A stretch of DNA of 64,000 bases from Chamaecrista fasciculata (lineage: Eukaryota > Streptophyta > Magnoliopsida > Fabales > Fabaceae). Position numbers and translations under genes: made by a program. The stretch covers positions 28,974-92,973 of the forward strand of contig QANZ01042385.1 of the NCBI GenBank assembly GCA_003254925.1, in the 5' to 3' direction. The notes under the pieces were generated by a model. The model saw only the letters and a program-made list of their open reading frames with translations, made no database searches and was not told the origin of the DNA. Below are positions 12,907 to 23,916 of the stretch, piece by piece. Every line of letters starts with the position of its first letter. Position 1 is the first letter of the stretch.

Positions 12907-13345
12907 TATAATTAGCAAAAGTACTCTTGGTATCTCCAAAATATGAGATCAATTTTAGTTGTACCCCTAAAGTTTTTTTGGGTCAATTGTAACTAAAATA
13001 TTTTCTTTTTTGTGTCAATTGTACTCCCAATTTCAAGGTACAATTTACTTAAATGTCTCGTTTCAAGTCCAAATGTAACAAAATCGAAGCTACGGGTTAC
13101 TCTGGACGAATCTCTGTCTTGCTGGGAATGTCGACAAACGAGGTTAAATATTACTCCAAAAGTGAATTTGGTCAAAACATCAATACCAAATTTGGGAGTA
13201 CTATTTGACTTCATTCAATAGTTAAGGACTAAAACAAAACTGCTGAAAAACATTTAGAACCAAAATGAAACAACAAAAATGTTAAGGACGAAAACAAATT
13301 TGAAGTAAATAATAAGGGCCAAAATGAGGTTTTGACCTATTATAA
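12907..13345. mobile_element. TIR element arm plus neighbour
   Basis: It starts with TTAGCAAAAGTACTCTTGGTA, an end motif also seen (inverted) near 5510-5528 and 20325-20342, followed by 'CAATTGTACTCCC' motifs. The right side merges into arms of the 11936 element. Boundaries are approximate. Confidence 0.35.
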
Positions 13346-13379
13346 ATTTAAAAAATTAGATTATAGGATATGTTTTTTT

Positions 13380-13777
13380 GGGTAAATTATATTTTGGTAC
13401 CCTGTGGTTTGGTCATATTTCACTTTGGTACCTTGTGGTTTAAAAAATGACACTTTGGTACCCTGTGGTATTCTTCATTAACACTTTGGTACCCTTTGAA
13501 GCTATTTTGTTATTATAACCATAACAAATTCTGCAAAAATTACATATTGATCCCAATTTTTTTTTAAAGTTTTCATTTTAGTCCCTAGATAATATGTATC
13601 CAGGGACCTATTTGTAATTTTCAGAAAATAATAGGGGTCAATATGTAATTTTTGAAAAATATGTTATGGTTAAAATTACAAAATAGCTCCAAAGGGTACT
13701 AAAGTTTTAATGGAGAATACCACAGGGTACCAAAATGTCATTTTTTAAACTACAAGGTACCAAAGTATAATTTACCC
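13380..13777. mobile_element. Long-TIR MITE (GGTACC family)
   Basis: The ends are GGGTAAATTATATTTTGGTA and its inverse ACCAAAGTATAATTTACCC. The arms repeat 'CACTTTGGTACCCTGTGG' motifs. It is flanked by T runs, so a duplication cannot be delimited. Relatives lie at 37282-37775, 47660-48317 and, as a partial arm, about 31090-31300. Confidence 0.7.
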
Positions 13778-13799
13778 TTTTTTTTTAACAAAGAAGCAA

Positions 13800-14995
13800 T
13801 TATATGATAGGTTGAATGCTAAAATTGGTCATATATATATATAAAAGTTTATTTTGGTCCAAACTATTTTTTTTAGGAATGGTCCAAAATATTTTTAAAA
13901 AGTTATATTAGTTTTAAATATTTTTATAATTGTTCACTTTTAATTTCAAACTAATTAATGTGATTATATCTCTCGAATTAAGTTCAAATGTGACGAGAGC
14001 AAATTATGAGTTATATACTCTTTTGATGAGTAACTTTCTATATAGTTTTTTTTTTGCGAGAAAAATTTTTCTATATAGTTGGAAGTGAAATTGTCCACAC
14101 ATAAGGTCAAATCATATCCGAAAATAAGACCAATTTTGCAGATTTTTTTTAACTTTTTGGTCTCATACAGTCATACTTATTTTCAGACTCGATTTGACCT
14201 TATTTGTTGACGATTTTAATTGTACAAAAGAGACTTGTCAAGAGTAACTTGTAACTTCGAACTCTTAGTATTCGAGCTTGAAACGAGGGAAATATTACCA
14301 ACTGCAATTATTTGATCGTGAAACTTTCAAAATCTAATTTAATCTCATTTGCTGATAATCTCAACTAAATAAAGAAAATTTATCAAAAACAACTTGTAAC
14401 TCTAATTCATTGCATTCAAACTTGAAATAAGAAAGATATAAGCACACTAAATAGTTTGGGACTGGAACAATTATGAAAACAAAAAATACTAATTTGAAAT
14501 TTCTAAAAGATTTTGGTCAAAGGATCATTTTGGTCTATTATGTTTCAGAATGTTTAAAATGGTTTTAAATGTTGGTAAAATGATTCATTTTGGTCCTAAA
14601 TGTTGGTAAAATATTTCATTTTTGTCTCTAACTATTGAATTTGATCATATTTCTCTCGACTCTTATTTTAAGTTTAAAGAACTTGTTACGAAGAACTCGT
14701 AACTCTGAATTCATTGTATTCAAATTTGAAACAAGAGAGATGTGATCAACTTTGTTTGTTTGATCATGAAACGAGCAGCTTACCTGTTAGGACCAATTTG
14801 ACCTCATCTGTTGACGACTCCAACTAGATAAAGAAAATACTCTTCGAGAATAATACAGAGCTCTAAACTCGTCATGTTTGAACTTGAAGCAAGTCATATT
14901 CAATAGTTTGAGACCAAAATGAAATATTTTGAAATATAATAGACCAAAATGAACATTAAGACATACATTTAGGAACAAAATAACCCTTTAACCAA
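13800..14995. mobile_element. Two adjacent long-TIR elements
   Basis: About 13800-14500 and 14510-14995 each show mirrored arms. The first has AAAATTGGTCATATATAT on one side and GACTGGAACAATTATG-type DNA on the other. The second has TTTTGGTCTATTATGTTTCAG with the inverse TGAAATATAATAGACCAAAA. A third relative is nested at about 51475-51790. Confidence 0.45.
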
Positions 14996-15194
14996 ACAAA
15001 AAAAATACTAATTTGAAACTTCTAAGAGCTTTTGGACTTGTATGAAATCTGAGACAAAATTATAGAAACAGTTTGATTATTCGATCAAATATTAAAATTG
15101 AAACATTAAATATTTTTTATAAATAAAATTGAATTTTTTTATCACAAAAATAAAAGTGAATCTTTTTTTAGTTTCACAAAAAAAGAAGTGAATT

Positions 15195-15371
15195 GCCAAC
15201 AAAGATTGGTCTAGTTGGTAAGGAGTCAACTCATAACCCACAAGGTCGTGAATTCGAATCCCGCTACCGATGTGAGGCCTCGTTGGTAGGCGATTTGTAA
15301 GTGCTCATAGAGCCTTGAGACTTGACATGAGCCCCGGCCCAACTCACCAAAACTTTCTTCCACACAAAAAA
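15195..15371 (+). mobile_element. tRNA-derived SINE with 9-bp TSD
   Basis: A 177-bp element. It has an A-box-like TGGTCTAGTTGGTAAGGAG and a B-box-like GAATTCGAATCCC about 35 bp later, then a non-tRNA body and a short A-rich tail. It is bounded by the direct repeat AAGTGAATT at 15186-15194 and 15372-15380. Pol III promoter boxes, tail and target-site duplication together define a plant SINE. It sits about 70 bp upstream of the RPL41 TATA box. Confidence 0.85.
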
Positions 15372-15442
15372 AAGTGAATTTAAAAATGCCCTTTCTCTTC
15401 GACCCGATCCATATGACGATTTAGGGCTCCACGTTTTAGAAT

Positions 15443-15449
15443 TATATAA
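15443..15449 (+). promoter_or_regulatory. TATA box of RPL41
   Basis: TATATAA lies about 120 bp upstream of the RPL41 start codon, with a TTTAGGG telo-box-like core just before it at 15420-15426. Telo-box and TGGGCY motifs are typical of plant ribosomal-protein promoters. The only nearby TGGGCY motif (TGGGCC, minus strand) lies inside the SINE at about 15333-15340. Confidence 0.6.
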
Positions 15450-15566
15450 ATCCCTTAAGATAGCTATATCTAATACACTGCAATCTTTTATACCAACAAC
15501 AAATCTTTTACATCGTTCGGTGAATCTCCATTGTTGGGTGTTGCTTGAGAGCTTTCGTTTTCCAAG

Positions 15567-17669
15567 ATGAGAGCCAAGGTAAATATATTCCTTTTTGTTA
15601 AAATATTCTGCTGTTTTGTGCTTATTTTCTGTTCTTCTTTTGATCTCATGGTCTGTTTTTGAGTAAACATCTAATTTGGTCTTTTTTTTAAAAAGTCTAA
15701 TTTAAGCAATAGGGTCAATATGTGTTGGTTTTATTTCTTGCATAAATCGAAGTGTGTGAATTTAGTCTTGAAATTTTTTAGCCATTCGTTTCCTCGGAAC
15801 CAAAGGACGATTGGGATTCAGTATCATTGTTTTAGGACATGACATTTAATGTTGGAATAAGCGATAAACTGTTGATGTTAACGATGTTTGGACTTGGGAG
15901 TGACCTGTTACAACAATTCTTGTAGTTTGTTATTTTGATGTGCTCCATGAAACGATGCCAATGAAGCCCCCATTGGTTTGAGGACACCGAAACTGGGAAA
16001 CACTGTTTATAATTATTGTGGCAATCGATGAGTCAAATAGTAATTGCTTGTTCAAGTTTAATCTTTATCTTCCACCTTTTCGCATGTTTTTAAGCTACTA
16101 GTATTGCCTTGAGATTGGATCCACTACGGTGGGTTTTATTGCACATACACTCCAAAACTCATCTTCATTCAAGTGTGAGTTTAATGAAACTTTGAGTTTT
16201 GAGATTTCTATCTCACACTGCAGTGGATCCATTCTCGTATTGCGTTTAACTTACAATTTCAAGTACTCAAACACATTTTTCTATGCACTCTTCTACTATT
16301 TTGGGTCTTGTGATATTCCTTCTTTGTAATTTGTTCATTTTGATCATTGATTTTAGTCATCAATCAATCATAATTGTTGGTAACTTGGAATTTGGATCCT
16401 CCCTAGTATTTCCTCCGGTTCTAAATATCTGGTGTTTTAGAAAATTAATTTTGTTCCAAAATATCTGATGTTTTATAAATTCAAGAGAACATTAATTATT
16501 TTTTTATCATTCTACCCCTATTAAATATAGTAGAGTCATAAATGTATAAACATTTTCCAAGTAATTTAATAGGGATAGTTTAGTCATTTTACTTCATTTT
16601 TCTCTTCATTCTATGTTGGCTAATCATTTCCTTAATCTGTGTGTAGAAACCTTAAATACCAGATATATAGAACCGGAGGGAGTATCATTACAGTGTAATG
16701 CAGAGAGAGGGAAGTGTTAGACACTTTTTCTCTCTGACTGTTTCTTTGTGTTCTTTCTCTCCGGTGCACTACATTAATGATATTCCTCTTTTTCTCTCAG
16801 TTTTCTCAACACATAACCCATTTGCGTATTAATGATTTACTTCAGAGAAATGAGAATAACAGAGAAGGAATTACAGTGGGACTTGTTTGAAATCTGAAGT
16901 TTAATTTTTGGGACTTTTCTTTAATAATTTTTTTTCTTGTTATTTGTTTGGTTTTGCTGCAATTTGTTGTTGTCTGTATTTTGTAGTTGTGAAGGTTAAT
17001 TCAAGGGTTATATCGTTACAGCATCAATTGTATGCTATCAATGTTTGATTATGACTTTATCTTCATTATGTGACATTCTGACTTGAATGAGATTAGTTTT
17101 TGTCTGACCACAAATATATAGAGATACCTTGGGTCACATCAGATTAGATTCTACCTTGGGTCACATTAGATTCTACGTGGTTAATGACATGTAATATAAA
17201 ATTGATAGGAAAAAAAACTTCAATCCTAACTCAAATTCAAAAACATGATAAAGTCAACTTAGTTTATTGGAAGAAATTAGTCAAAAGATAAAATCGACCT
17301 CGATGCAAAACTCTTAGTACAAAATATTTTTTTTTGGCCTGGATCTGGGGACAAAATTGATAGTAAATAAATATTGAAAACAAAACTAAAAATTTGATGT
17401 AAAATTTGGAGACAAAAACGGTGCTTTTGCCAAATTTAGAGTAACGTTTTATCATCATTGTATGATATACATAAACACTGATCTATCTAACTATTGGTGT
17501 TGAGTTTCCAAAACTCTGAAAACCATTTTGCTTATTATTATTATTATTACCTTGATCATTTGTAAATCTAGCATAACAATGTTGTGTATTGTGTGTGTAT
17601 CAGTGGAAGAAGAAGCGCATGAGGAGGTTGAAGAGGAAGCGCCGAAAGATGAGACAACGATCCAAGTAG
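15567..17669 (+). CDS. RPL41: 60S ribosomal protein eL41
   Basis: The 25-residue ribosomal protein eL41, a basic peptide of the large subunit. Exon 1 (15567-15578) encodes MRAK and stops before GTAAAT. Exon 2 (17604-17669) follows TATCAG and encodes WKKKRMRRLKRKRRKMRQRSK, then TAG. The intron is 2025 bp. The joined product matches the almost invariant eukaryotic eL41, so identity is secure even though each exon is far below normal ORF-finding limits. The start context is TCCAAGATGAG. The intron carries a Stowaway MITE, and the 3' flank has been partly duplicated. A SINE lies just upstream of the promoter. No defect is visible, so the gene looks functional. Confidence 0.95.
16409..16682. mobile_element. 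Stowaway MITE (Tc1/mariner)
   Basis: The ends TTTCCTCCGGTTCTAAATAT and the inverse ATATAGAACCGGAGGGAG carry the CTCCCTCCG signature of Stowaway elements. TA lies directly outside both ends (16407-16408, 16683-16684). It is inside the RPL41 intron. Confidence 0.85.
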
Positions 17670-17726
17670 AATCATGTCTCTTAGTATTTCACTAAGACTG
17701 AAGAAGAATCTTGTGTTTTTCTTTAT

Positions 17727-18112
17727 TTAGACGTAAATTAGATTTCTATACTTGCTATCACTGTCACAATGGCATATCAGCTAACTTTTTAAAGAGTTCT
17801 AGACTTGTGTTATTATGCAATGTTATGAAACCCAGACCGGACCGAACGGTCGAACCGGTCTGACTGGGAACTAAGAGCAAAGACGGCTCGGTTTGAACCA
17901 TTGAACTGTTTTAAACCGCTCAAAACCGCTTCGGACTAGATTGATCCGGGTTGAACCGTGACCCGGAGCAGTTTTTGAAAAACTGGCTAGATCACTATTT
18001 TCTATAGAAAAATCATTTTTTTAAGACATAAATTAGATTAGATTTCTATACTTGCTATCACTGTCACAATGGCATATCAGGTAACTTTTTAAGAGTTCTA
18101 GATTTTTGTTAT
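17727..18112 (+). repeat. Duplicated RPL41 3' flank around hAT debris
   Basis: About 100 bp (ATTTCTATACTTGCTATCAC onward) at 17740-17822 recurs at 18036-18112 with few differences. Between them, 17823-17999 holds 'ACCGGACCGAACGGTC' type sequence from the CCGG-rich hAT-like family seen at 44848 and 53100. One or both copies may serve as the RPL41 3' UTR. Confidence 0.75.
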
Positions 18113-18566
18113 TATGCTACCAGATTGAGTGCTACAAACTTTTAATTCAGCTCATCGCCTTTCCAAAATCTTTGCGAATGTTTTAAAAAATTAGACCGAT
18201 GAGTGAATTGGAAAAATTTCTGAGTCACAGGTTAATTGATTTAATTAGTTGGATCGAATGAAGTTAAATATAAATACAAAGGCTCAAACACAAAAGTTAG
18301 AATTATAAAATTTTAATTAAAAATTAGTATAAGTTATAATATATAATATAATTTTGTGATTTTAAAATTTAAAATGTATTTATTTAAAAATCAAAATTTA
18401 ATTTAATTATATTTTAAATTTTATTTCTTATCTTCTATTTAGCAACAATCAAAAGTTGAAATACTAAAATCTTTCTAAACTTTAGTGATTGTACAAAAGT
18501 TTTTTAGATTTTAAAAAGTGACGAAATAGCCTTTGAAATTTCCTTATTGGTTTAAAAAATATTTCC

Positions 18567-19530
18567 TGTTTTCTGTTTCCATTTCTAAAATTCTATTTTT
18601 ATTTCAAAATTTTTAATATTTAAAAATTATGTTTGTTTTATAAAGTCAAAAAATCGTTTTCATTCATATTTAAAGGTAAAACACCTTTTCGTGCCCCTAA
18701 CATTTGTGGTGATTTTTAATTATGCCCCTAACGTTTCATTTGTGTCAGTTGTGCCCCCAATGTGAAACGTTAGTTTCAATTATACCCCCACCCTCGTTAG
18801 TGTACCGTTTTTCGGAACTTTTGAGCTTAGATCCGTGTTTGTTTCAGTTTGTTTTGATAAATGAGTTTATGGGTACTCATTTTTGGCTCGTAAGGATCAT
18901 TTTGTACATGGAAATTTTGAGAAAAATGCTTCGTTTTGCTGCATTTCGTTTTGGTCCTTTTTAGGGTTCATCGGGTCCGATTTTCTTCGAATTTGGGGCT
19001 ATTTTGAGCTTAATCTTTGAAATTGATCCAAAGAATCAAGTTTGTGATGTCCGAAAATTAAAACCTATATGAAATCTGATCAAAACCGAGCTCAAATCGT
19101 GCGAAAATGGTTTTTTTTTATGATTGAAATTGGGGGCATAATTGAAACTAACGTTTCACATTGGGGGCACAACTAACACAAATGAAATGTTAGGGGGCAT
19201 AACTGAAAATCACCGCAAACGTTAGGGGCACGAAAGGGTGTTTTGGCCCTATTTAAATTATGTTAACTTGAATAACGCTAATTTTTATATGTTTTTAAGT
19301 TTGATTATAATTAAAGGATGATATTAACATGATTAAATAGTTTACTTTTGTGTAATGTTGCAAAATATCATAAGTTTGTTTTTGGAAATACTAGAAATGT
19401 CTTTTTGACGTTTTCTGTTTTCAGCCTGTTTCAGGAAATGTTTCCAGAAAACATTTCCAAAAAAATTGTACAGAACACGTTTTCAGTCATATTTTCTATT
19501 TTAAGTGAAAATGAAAACAGGAAACAGGGC
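18567..19530. mobile_element. Outer element hosting a nested insertion
   Basis: The left end CCTGTTTTCTGTTTCCATTT and the inverse right end GAAAATGAAAACAGGAAACAGG form terminal inverted repeats of a foldback element. It is interrupted by the element at 18675-19249. A related uninterrupted sequence lies at about 596-880. Confidence 0.6.
18675..19249. mobile_element. Nested long-TIR element with 8-bp TSD
   Basis: 575 bp. Its ends GGTAAAACACCTTTTCGTG and the inverse CACGAAAGGGTGTTTTGGCCC are flanked by TATTTAAA at 18667-18674 and 19250-19257. The arms carry 'GCCCCTAACGTTTC' motifs. The core is about 350 bp and not recognised. The paralogous empty site near 633-640 has a single TATTTAAA. Confidence 0.8.
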
Positions 19531-20077
19531 AACCAATCAGACGTTTTGCACAACTTTTTTTTTTTTTAAGATTTTCATTGAAATTGAATAGTGTTTTTAT
19601 ACTTTTATGATTGTTGTAATATTTTAAAGTGATCCACAATTGAAACTAACTATTATTATAATTAATAGTAATAAAAAAACTAAAAATTTCTTAATTTTTT
19701 TAATGAAGATTTTAACAAAAAAAATTATTTGTACAAAAATCAAAGTTCAACATCTTTCCTCACTTCCTATAAAACAAAAAAAACTTCTTTCCTCACTTTT
19801 TAAAGTTCAAAAAATTCTTTACACAAGGACTAAGATTCAAGAGAATTTTATGCAATGTAGCCTGAATTAAATTATGCATCAAATTATGAATAAACTAGTG
19901 ATGAATGCTTACTATTATCTTAAATGAACATCTTCACCCGCTATTTCACTGGCTCTCCTCATTTGGTGCCAAAAGATTAAAAAAAAATATTGGGGAAAAG
20001 TTTACCTCTCATGGCTCATCGAAAAATTATTTTATGGTGTGCTGTAAATGTAAAGTGTAAACTATTTAGAAAGGCAT
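19531..20077. other. Intergenic, no gene seen
   Basis: AT-rich DNA with poly-A/T runs. The open frames here are compositional. Confidence 0.5.
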
Positions 20078-20342
20078 AGACAAATTTGGTATCCCAAAAT
20101 ATAAAGTAAGTTTCAGTTGTATGTCTAAAAGTTTTTTTTGGGTAAGTTATACTTCTAATGTTTTATGTTTTAATCAATTGTACTTCAAATGTTTCATATT
20201 TGAGTCAATTATACTCCCAAACTGAAAGTATAATTGACCAAAAAAAAAAAAAATTTGAAGTATAATTGATCTAAAAAATTTTAAGGTTACAATTAAAATT
20301 AATTTTATACTTTGAGATATCAAGAGTACAACTCTTTTGCTA
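20078..20342. mobile_element. Foldback TIR element
   Basis: Mirrored halves contain 'AGTTATACTTCTAATG', 'CAATTGTACTTCAAATG' and the inverses 'CATTTGAAGTATAATTG'-like. It ends AAGAGTACAACTCTTTTGCTA, the inverse of the end motif at 12907. It lies about 250 bp 3' of the PPR gene. Confidence 0.5.
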
Positions 20343-20587
20343 GAAAACATATTGTTTACAACTGTCAACCCTGGATCATCAGTAAATGCGATTATCTAAT
20401 ATGCATATAATTCTCCCCCAAAAAAAGAAGAAAAAAAAAAGCTAAAAAAAAACCTTAAATACGAAGCATGGAAGAGAAAGACCTTTGAGTAATGAAGCAC
20501 TGAAGCCTCCAAACCTTAGTGAGTTCATTCATATTTGACAACCTTCACTTTCTGGGATTGTGTACATACACTTGAACAAAATATGTC

Positions 20588-22303
20588 TCAAATCTCTACA
20601 CTGAGGTCATATTGCATAATAAGCCTTTCCACAGTACTATGGCTTAGAACCTCCTTTAAATATAACTCGTTTAAGATGTTGGCTGCCATATCCGTTTCTT
20701 CTTCAAAAACAAGCCCATCAATTAGAATGGTATAAGTTGTCTCATTAGGCATACATCCTTTATCAATCATCATCTCAAATATCTCCATTGACAAATCTGT
20801 TCTTAGGGATTTGCAGAATCCAAGTATAAGTGCATTGTAGTTATCAGTATCAGGCTTATACCCATTTTCTTCTAAAATCCTGAATATCTCAACAGCCCCA
20901 TCCAACATTCCTTCCCTACACATTCCTCTTACCAAATATGAATAGGTGTAAGAATCTGGTGTAAATCCATACTTGCTCATTTCATATAATAGTTGAAAGG
21001 CTGGATATGTGTGGCCTTTCCTGCACATGGTCCAAATCACACTTTTGTAGAAATCATGCATTGAAGAGTTTTGTTTATTTCCCAAGCTTTGGAGTATGGA
21101 GAATGACTCTTGCACTTTCCCTTCCTCACAAAGCATAGCAATAGCATTGTATGTTCCTTCATTCGGACTACAGTGCCGATAAATCATTTGGTCTAGACAC
21201 TGAACAACGAGATCCACCTTCCCTTCCTTGCAGAGACGGGCGATGATCGGATTATAACTAGTCGCAGTTGCCTTGAATCCACTCCTCATCATTTCATCCA
21301 AAACCTTGAAAGCATGTTCTGTTCTTCCATGGAGTGAAAGAGAAGTAATCAATATGTTGTATGTAACTGCAGTTGGAGACTGATTCTCTTCATACATCTC
21401 TGCTAATAGCTTATTTGCCTCCTCCCACCGCCCTTCATAGCACAAATTCCTCAGCAAAATGTTATAACTCACGACGCTCGGATTAAACCCCTTTGCAGGC
21501 AATTCCCTGAAAAGCTTAAAAGCTTCTTCGGTTCTCCCTTCCTTGCACAACCCAGTTAACAAAACATTATAACTAATTAAATTTCGCTCACCGCCTTTGG
21601 CAATGATCTCATCCAAAAGCTTCATGGCTTCATCTACTCCCCTTTCCTTATAAGCAGCTTCAAGCAAGAAAGAATATGTGAATGCATTTGGGACCAACCC
21701 TTTCTTGGTTAACCTATCTAAAAGCTGCAAGCTCTTGTTTAAATTCCCCTGCATGCAAAGTCCTTTAACTAGAGTGTTATAGGTAATAGTATTAACAGGA
21801 AACCCATGTTCCTCCAACTTTTCAACCAATTGCATTGCATACCCAACATTCCCTCTTTTACATAAATGATTAATCAAGTATGTACAGGATGCTGAATAAG
21901 GTATAATGCCAGAACCAATCATCATCTCCATCACTCTAACAGCTTTGGTCAATTTATTGAACTTGCAAAGGTCATACATAAGCTGAGTGGTTTGAGCAAC
22001 ATCAGGCTTGTGGCCTTTGTCCACCATATAATCTAAATAAAGGAATGCATCATTAAGCCTAAGTTCCTTACTCTTTGGGTCATTCTTCCCAGCCCTCCAA
22101 TTTGGGAGAGTGAAAACAGAATCCTTATTAGGAGAAACACTAATCTGGGAAGAAGAAGAAGCCAAAATTCTGAGAAAACTCTTGTTGATGGAAACTCCAT
22201 GGATGTTCAAAATCTGGGAATACAAGCTACAAAAACCCTTTCCCTTAGTTTCTGACGTTAGGGTTACAGGTGGAGACACCGGATTCAGCAGACTCGCAGC
22301 CAT
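20588..22303 (-). CDS. P-class PPR protein, At1g79080-like
   Basis: A single-exon gene of 571 residues. Residues 1 to about 60 are rich in Ser and Lys with few acidic residues, consistent with an organelle transit peptide. From about residue 100 to 555 it is built of about 13 tandem 35-residue pentatricopeptide repeats. Examples are NTITYNTLVKGLCMQGNLNK, NLISYNVLLTGLCKEGRTEE and DTDNYNALILGFCKSLRTDL. No E, E+ or DYW extension follows, so it is a P-class protein; such proteins bind single-stranded organellar RNA and act in processing, stability or translation. From memory, block order and motifs such as YAMQLVEKLEEHG, SFLLEAAYKERG and IARLCKEGKVDLVV match Arabidopsis At1g79080 (chloroplastic) throughout. 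The ATG at 22303 is the natural start (MAASLLNPVSPP). No break is visible. The RNA target is unknown. Confidence 0.93.
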   Translation of the reverse strand: MAASLLNPVSPPVTLTSETKGKGFCSLYSQILNIHGVSINKSFLRILASSSSQISVSPNKDSVFTLPNWRAGKNDPKSKELRLNDAFLYLDYMVDKGHKPDVAQTTQLMYDLCKFNKLTKAVRVMEMMIGSGIIPYSASCTYLINHLCKRGNVGYAMQLVEKLEEHGFPVNTITYNTLVKGLCMQGNLNKSLQLLDRLTKKGLVPNAFTYSFLLEAAYKERGVDEAMKLLDEIIAKGGERNLISYNVLLTGLCKEGRTEEAFKLFRELPAKGFNPSVVSYNILLRNLCYEGRWEEANKLLAEMYEENQSPTAVTYNILITSLSLHGRTEHAFKVLDEMMRSGFKATATSYNPIIARLCKEGKVDLVVQCLDQMIYRHCSPNEGTYNAIAMLCEEGKVQESFSILQSLGNKQNSSMHDFYKSVIWTMCRKGHTYPAFQLLYEMSKYGFTPDSYTYSYLVRGMCREGMLDGAVEIFRILEENGYKPDTDNYNALILGFCKSLRTDLSMEIFEMMIDKGCMPNETTYTILIDGLVFEEETDMAANILNELYLKEVLSHSTVERLIMQYDLSVEI

Positions 22304-22399
22304 AATTATAATTGCGCACTATCGATAGACACGAATTCCTAATTCCTAGTAATAATAAAATTTACATACTATTTGCAGAATGGGAGAAACAGATTAGAT

Positions 22400-23480
22400 A
22401 ATTGAACATACTTGTAGCGCGTCTATCTGTATTCTGTAGCTATTTTACTCGAACAATGATTCTGATTCTTCCTGAGATTTCGCCAGGAAACTTGGCTTCT
22501 TCTGTATCGTCTAGTCACTATGCTATGCAATGCAAAATTGAGCAGCGTTGGAATTTAATTTTGGATCACCACCATGATTCTGAGATAAGCTTTCGGAACG
22601 AAGTAACCGGATCCTCTAAATTCAAATCCCTCTGTAATTCTCTCAAATTGAGTAAATAAGAGCTGTTTGATTGATCTCACAGTTTAGAATTAATACTTTC
22701 AGCCTTGTTCCACAATCTCTCAACAAATGGTGCTTATTCACCAGAGTAAACCTCCTATTTGGTCCCTACATTTTTGAAATAGATTATTTAGTCCTTCAAA
22801 AATTAAAAATGTCAATTCTTTAGTCCCTATAGTCTATCTTCGTTACCAACACGGATAACCTGGCCGTTAAGTGCATATGTAACATGTTAAATGTCACATA
22901 TTTAACTATTTGGGACCCTAGAGTTTGAAATTTGGGAATAATTTAATAATTTATGCTTCACGTGTAATACAAAATATTTGGGACTAATTCAATTTTAGGC
23001 CAATTTAATTATGTTTGTTGGTCCGGTTCGGTTGGTTTAGGTGATTAGAATGCCAAAGTGACATTTAATGTGTGATAGTTAACGATTATGGTAAATGAGG
23101 AACTAACGAGTTGACATTTCTAATTTTTGAAGGACCAAATAGTCTATTTCAAAAATTCAGGGACCAAATAGTTGAAACTGCAAAAAGGATGGACCAAATA
23201 GTCTATTTAAAAAATGCAGGGATCAAATAGTTGAAACTACAAAAAAGGATGGACCAAATAGTAAGTTTCCTCTTATTGCTTTCAGCCTTGTTCCACAATT
23301 TCTCAAGAAGTGGTATGGTGCTTATTCACGAGTAGCAGCACGAAAGATAACGAAACACAACGTTTCACTTATGTTTTTAGGTGACGTGGCAAGTTCTAGG
23401 CAGTCAGATCAATCAAACGGCCCTTATTTACTCAATTTCAGAGAATTACAGAAACTTTTGAATCTAGAGGATCCGGGTCA
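22400..23480. repeat. Nested inverted and direct repeats
   Basis: 22608-22680 (CGGATCCTCTAAATTCAAA, CTCAAATTGAGTAAATAAG) is inverted at 23395-23480. Inside, CTTTCAGCCTTGTTCCACAA occurs as a direct repeat near 22697 and 23279. Between those, 22745-23275 is a long-TIR element with 'GGACCAAATAGTCTATTT' arms, whose right arm is tandemly duplicated. Similar outer DNA recurs near 55790-55880. The plus-strand open frame at 22402-22659 falls in the outer arm and is not supported as a gene. Confidence 0.6.
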
Positions 23481-23916
23481 GCATTAAGATTTAGGACTTG
23501 CATAACAAAAAAAAAAGAATCATGACTTGGCAAATCAGTGTGAGGTGGCTTTTAATAAAATGAGTTGGCTAAATTAACGAAATGATGACTCAACATTCTG
23601 TTAAATATTGAAAAAAGTATTAATTTTATCTCTCAAATTTTACACAAATTGTCAATTTTATCTCTAAAATTTTATATTTTGGTCAATTTTATTCTTTGAT
23701 TAACTTCTTTTAATAAATCAATGACAGACTGTATCCTATTTTTTAATTTTAAATTAGAAATTTAAGTTTATTTTTCTATCAATTTCACATTAATACATCA
23801 TCAGTCACCTAGATTCTTTCATTAATTATGAGTTTGAGTTCAAGATAACCAAATTAATCACTTAGGTTTACTGATAAAATTTTCTTGGAAAGATTTATAA
23901 TTAATTTGAATTCTTC
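23481..23916. other. Intergenic, no gene seen
   Basis: AT-rich DNA with decayed 'AATTTTATCTCTAAAATTTT' inverted motifs at 23615-23705. Nothing else recognised. Confidence 0.5.

Noticed and set aside
16129-16468. Open frames in the RPL41 intron
   Set aside because: They overlap a Stowaway MITE and AT-rich intron DNA and have no family match.
22402-22659. 85-codon frame upstream of the PPR gene as a divergent gene
   Set aside because: It lies within an arm that is inverted at 23395-23480 and partly repeated near 55.8 kb; no conserved content.
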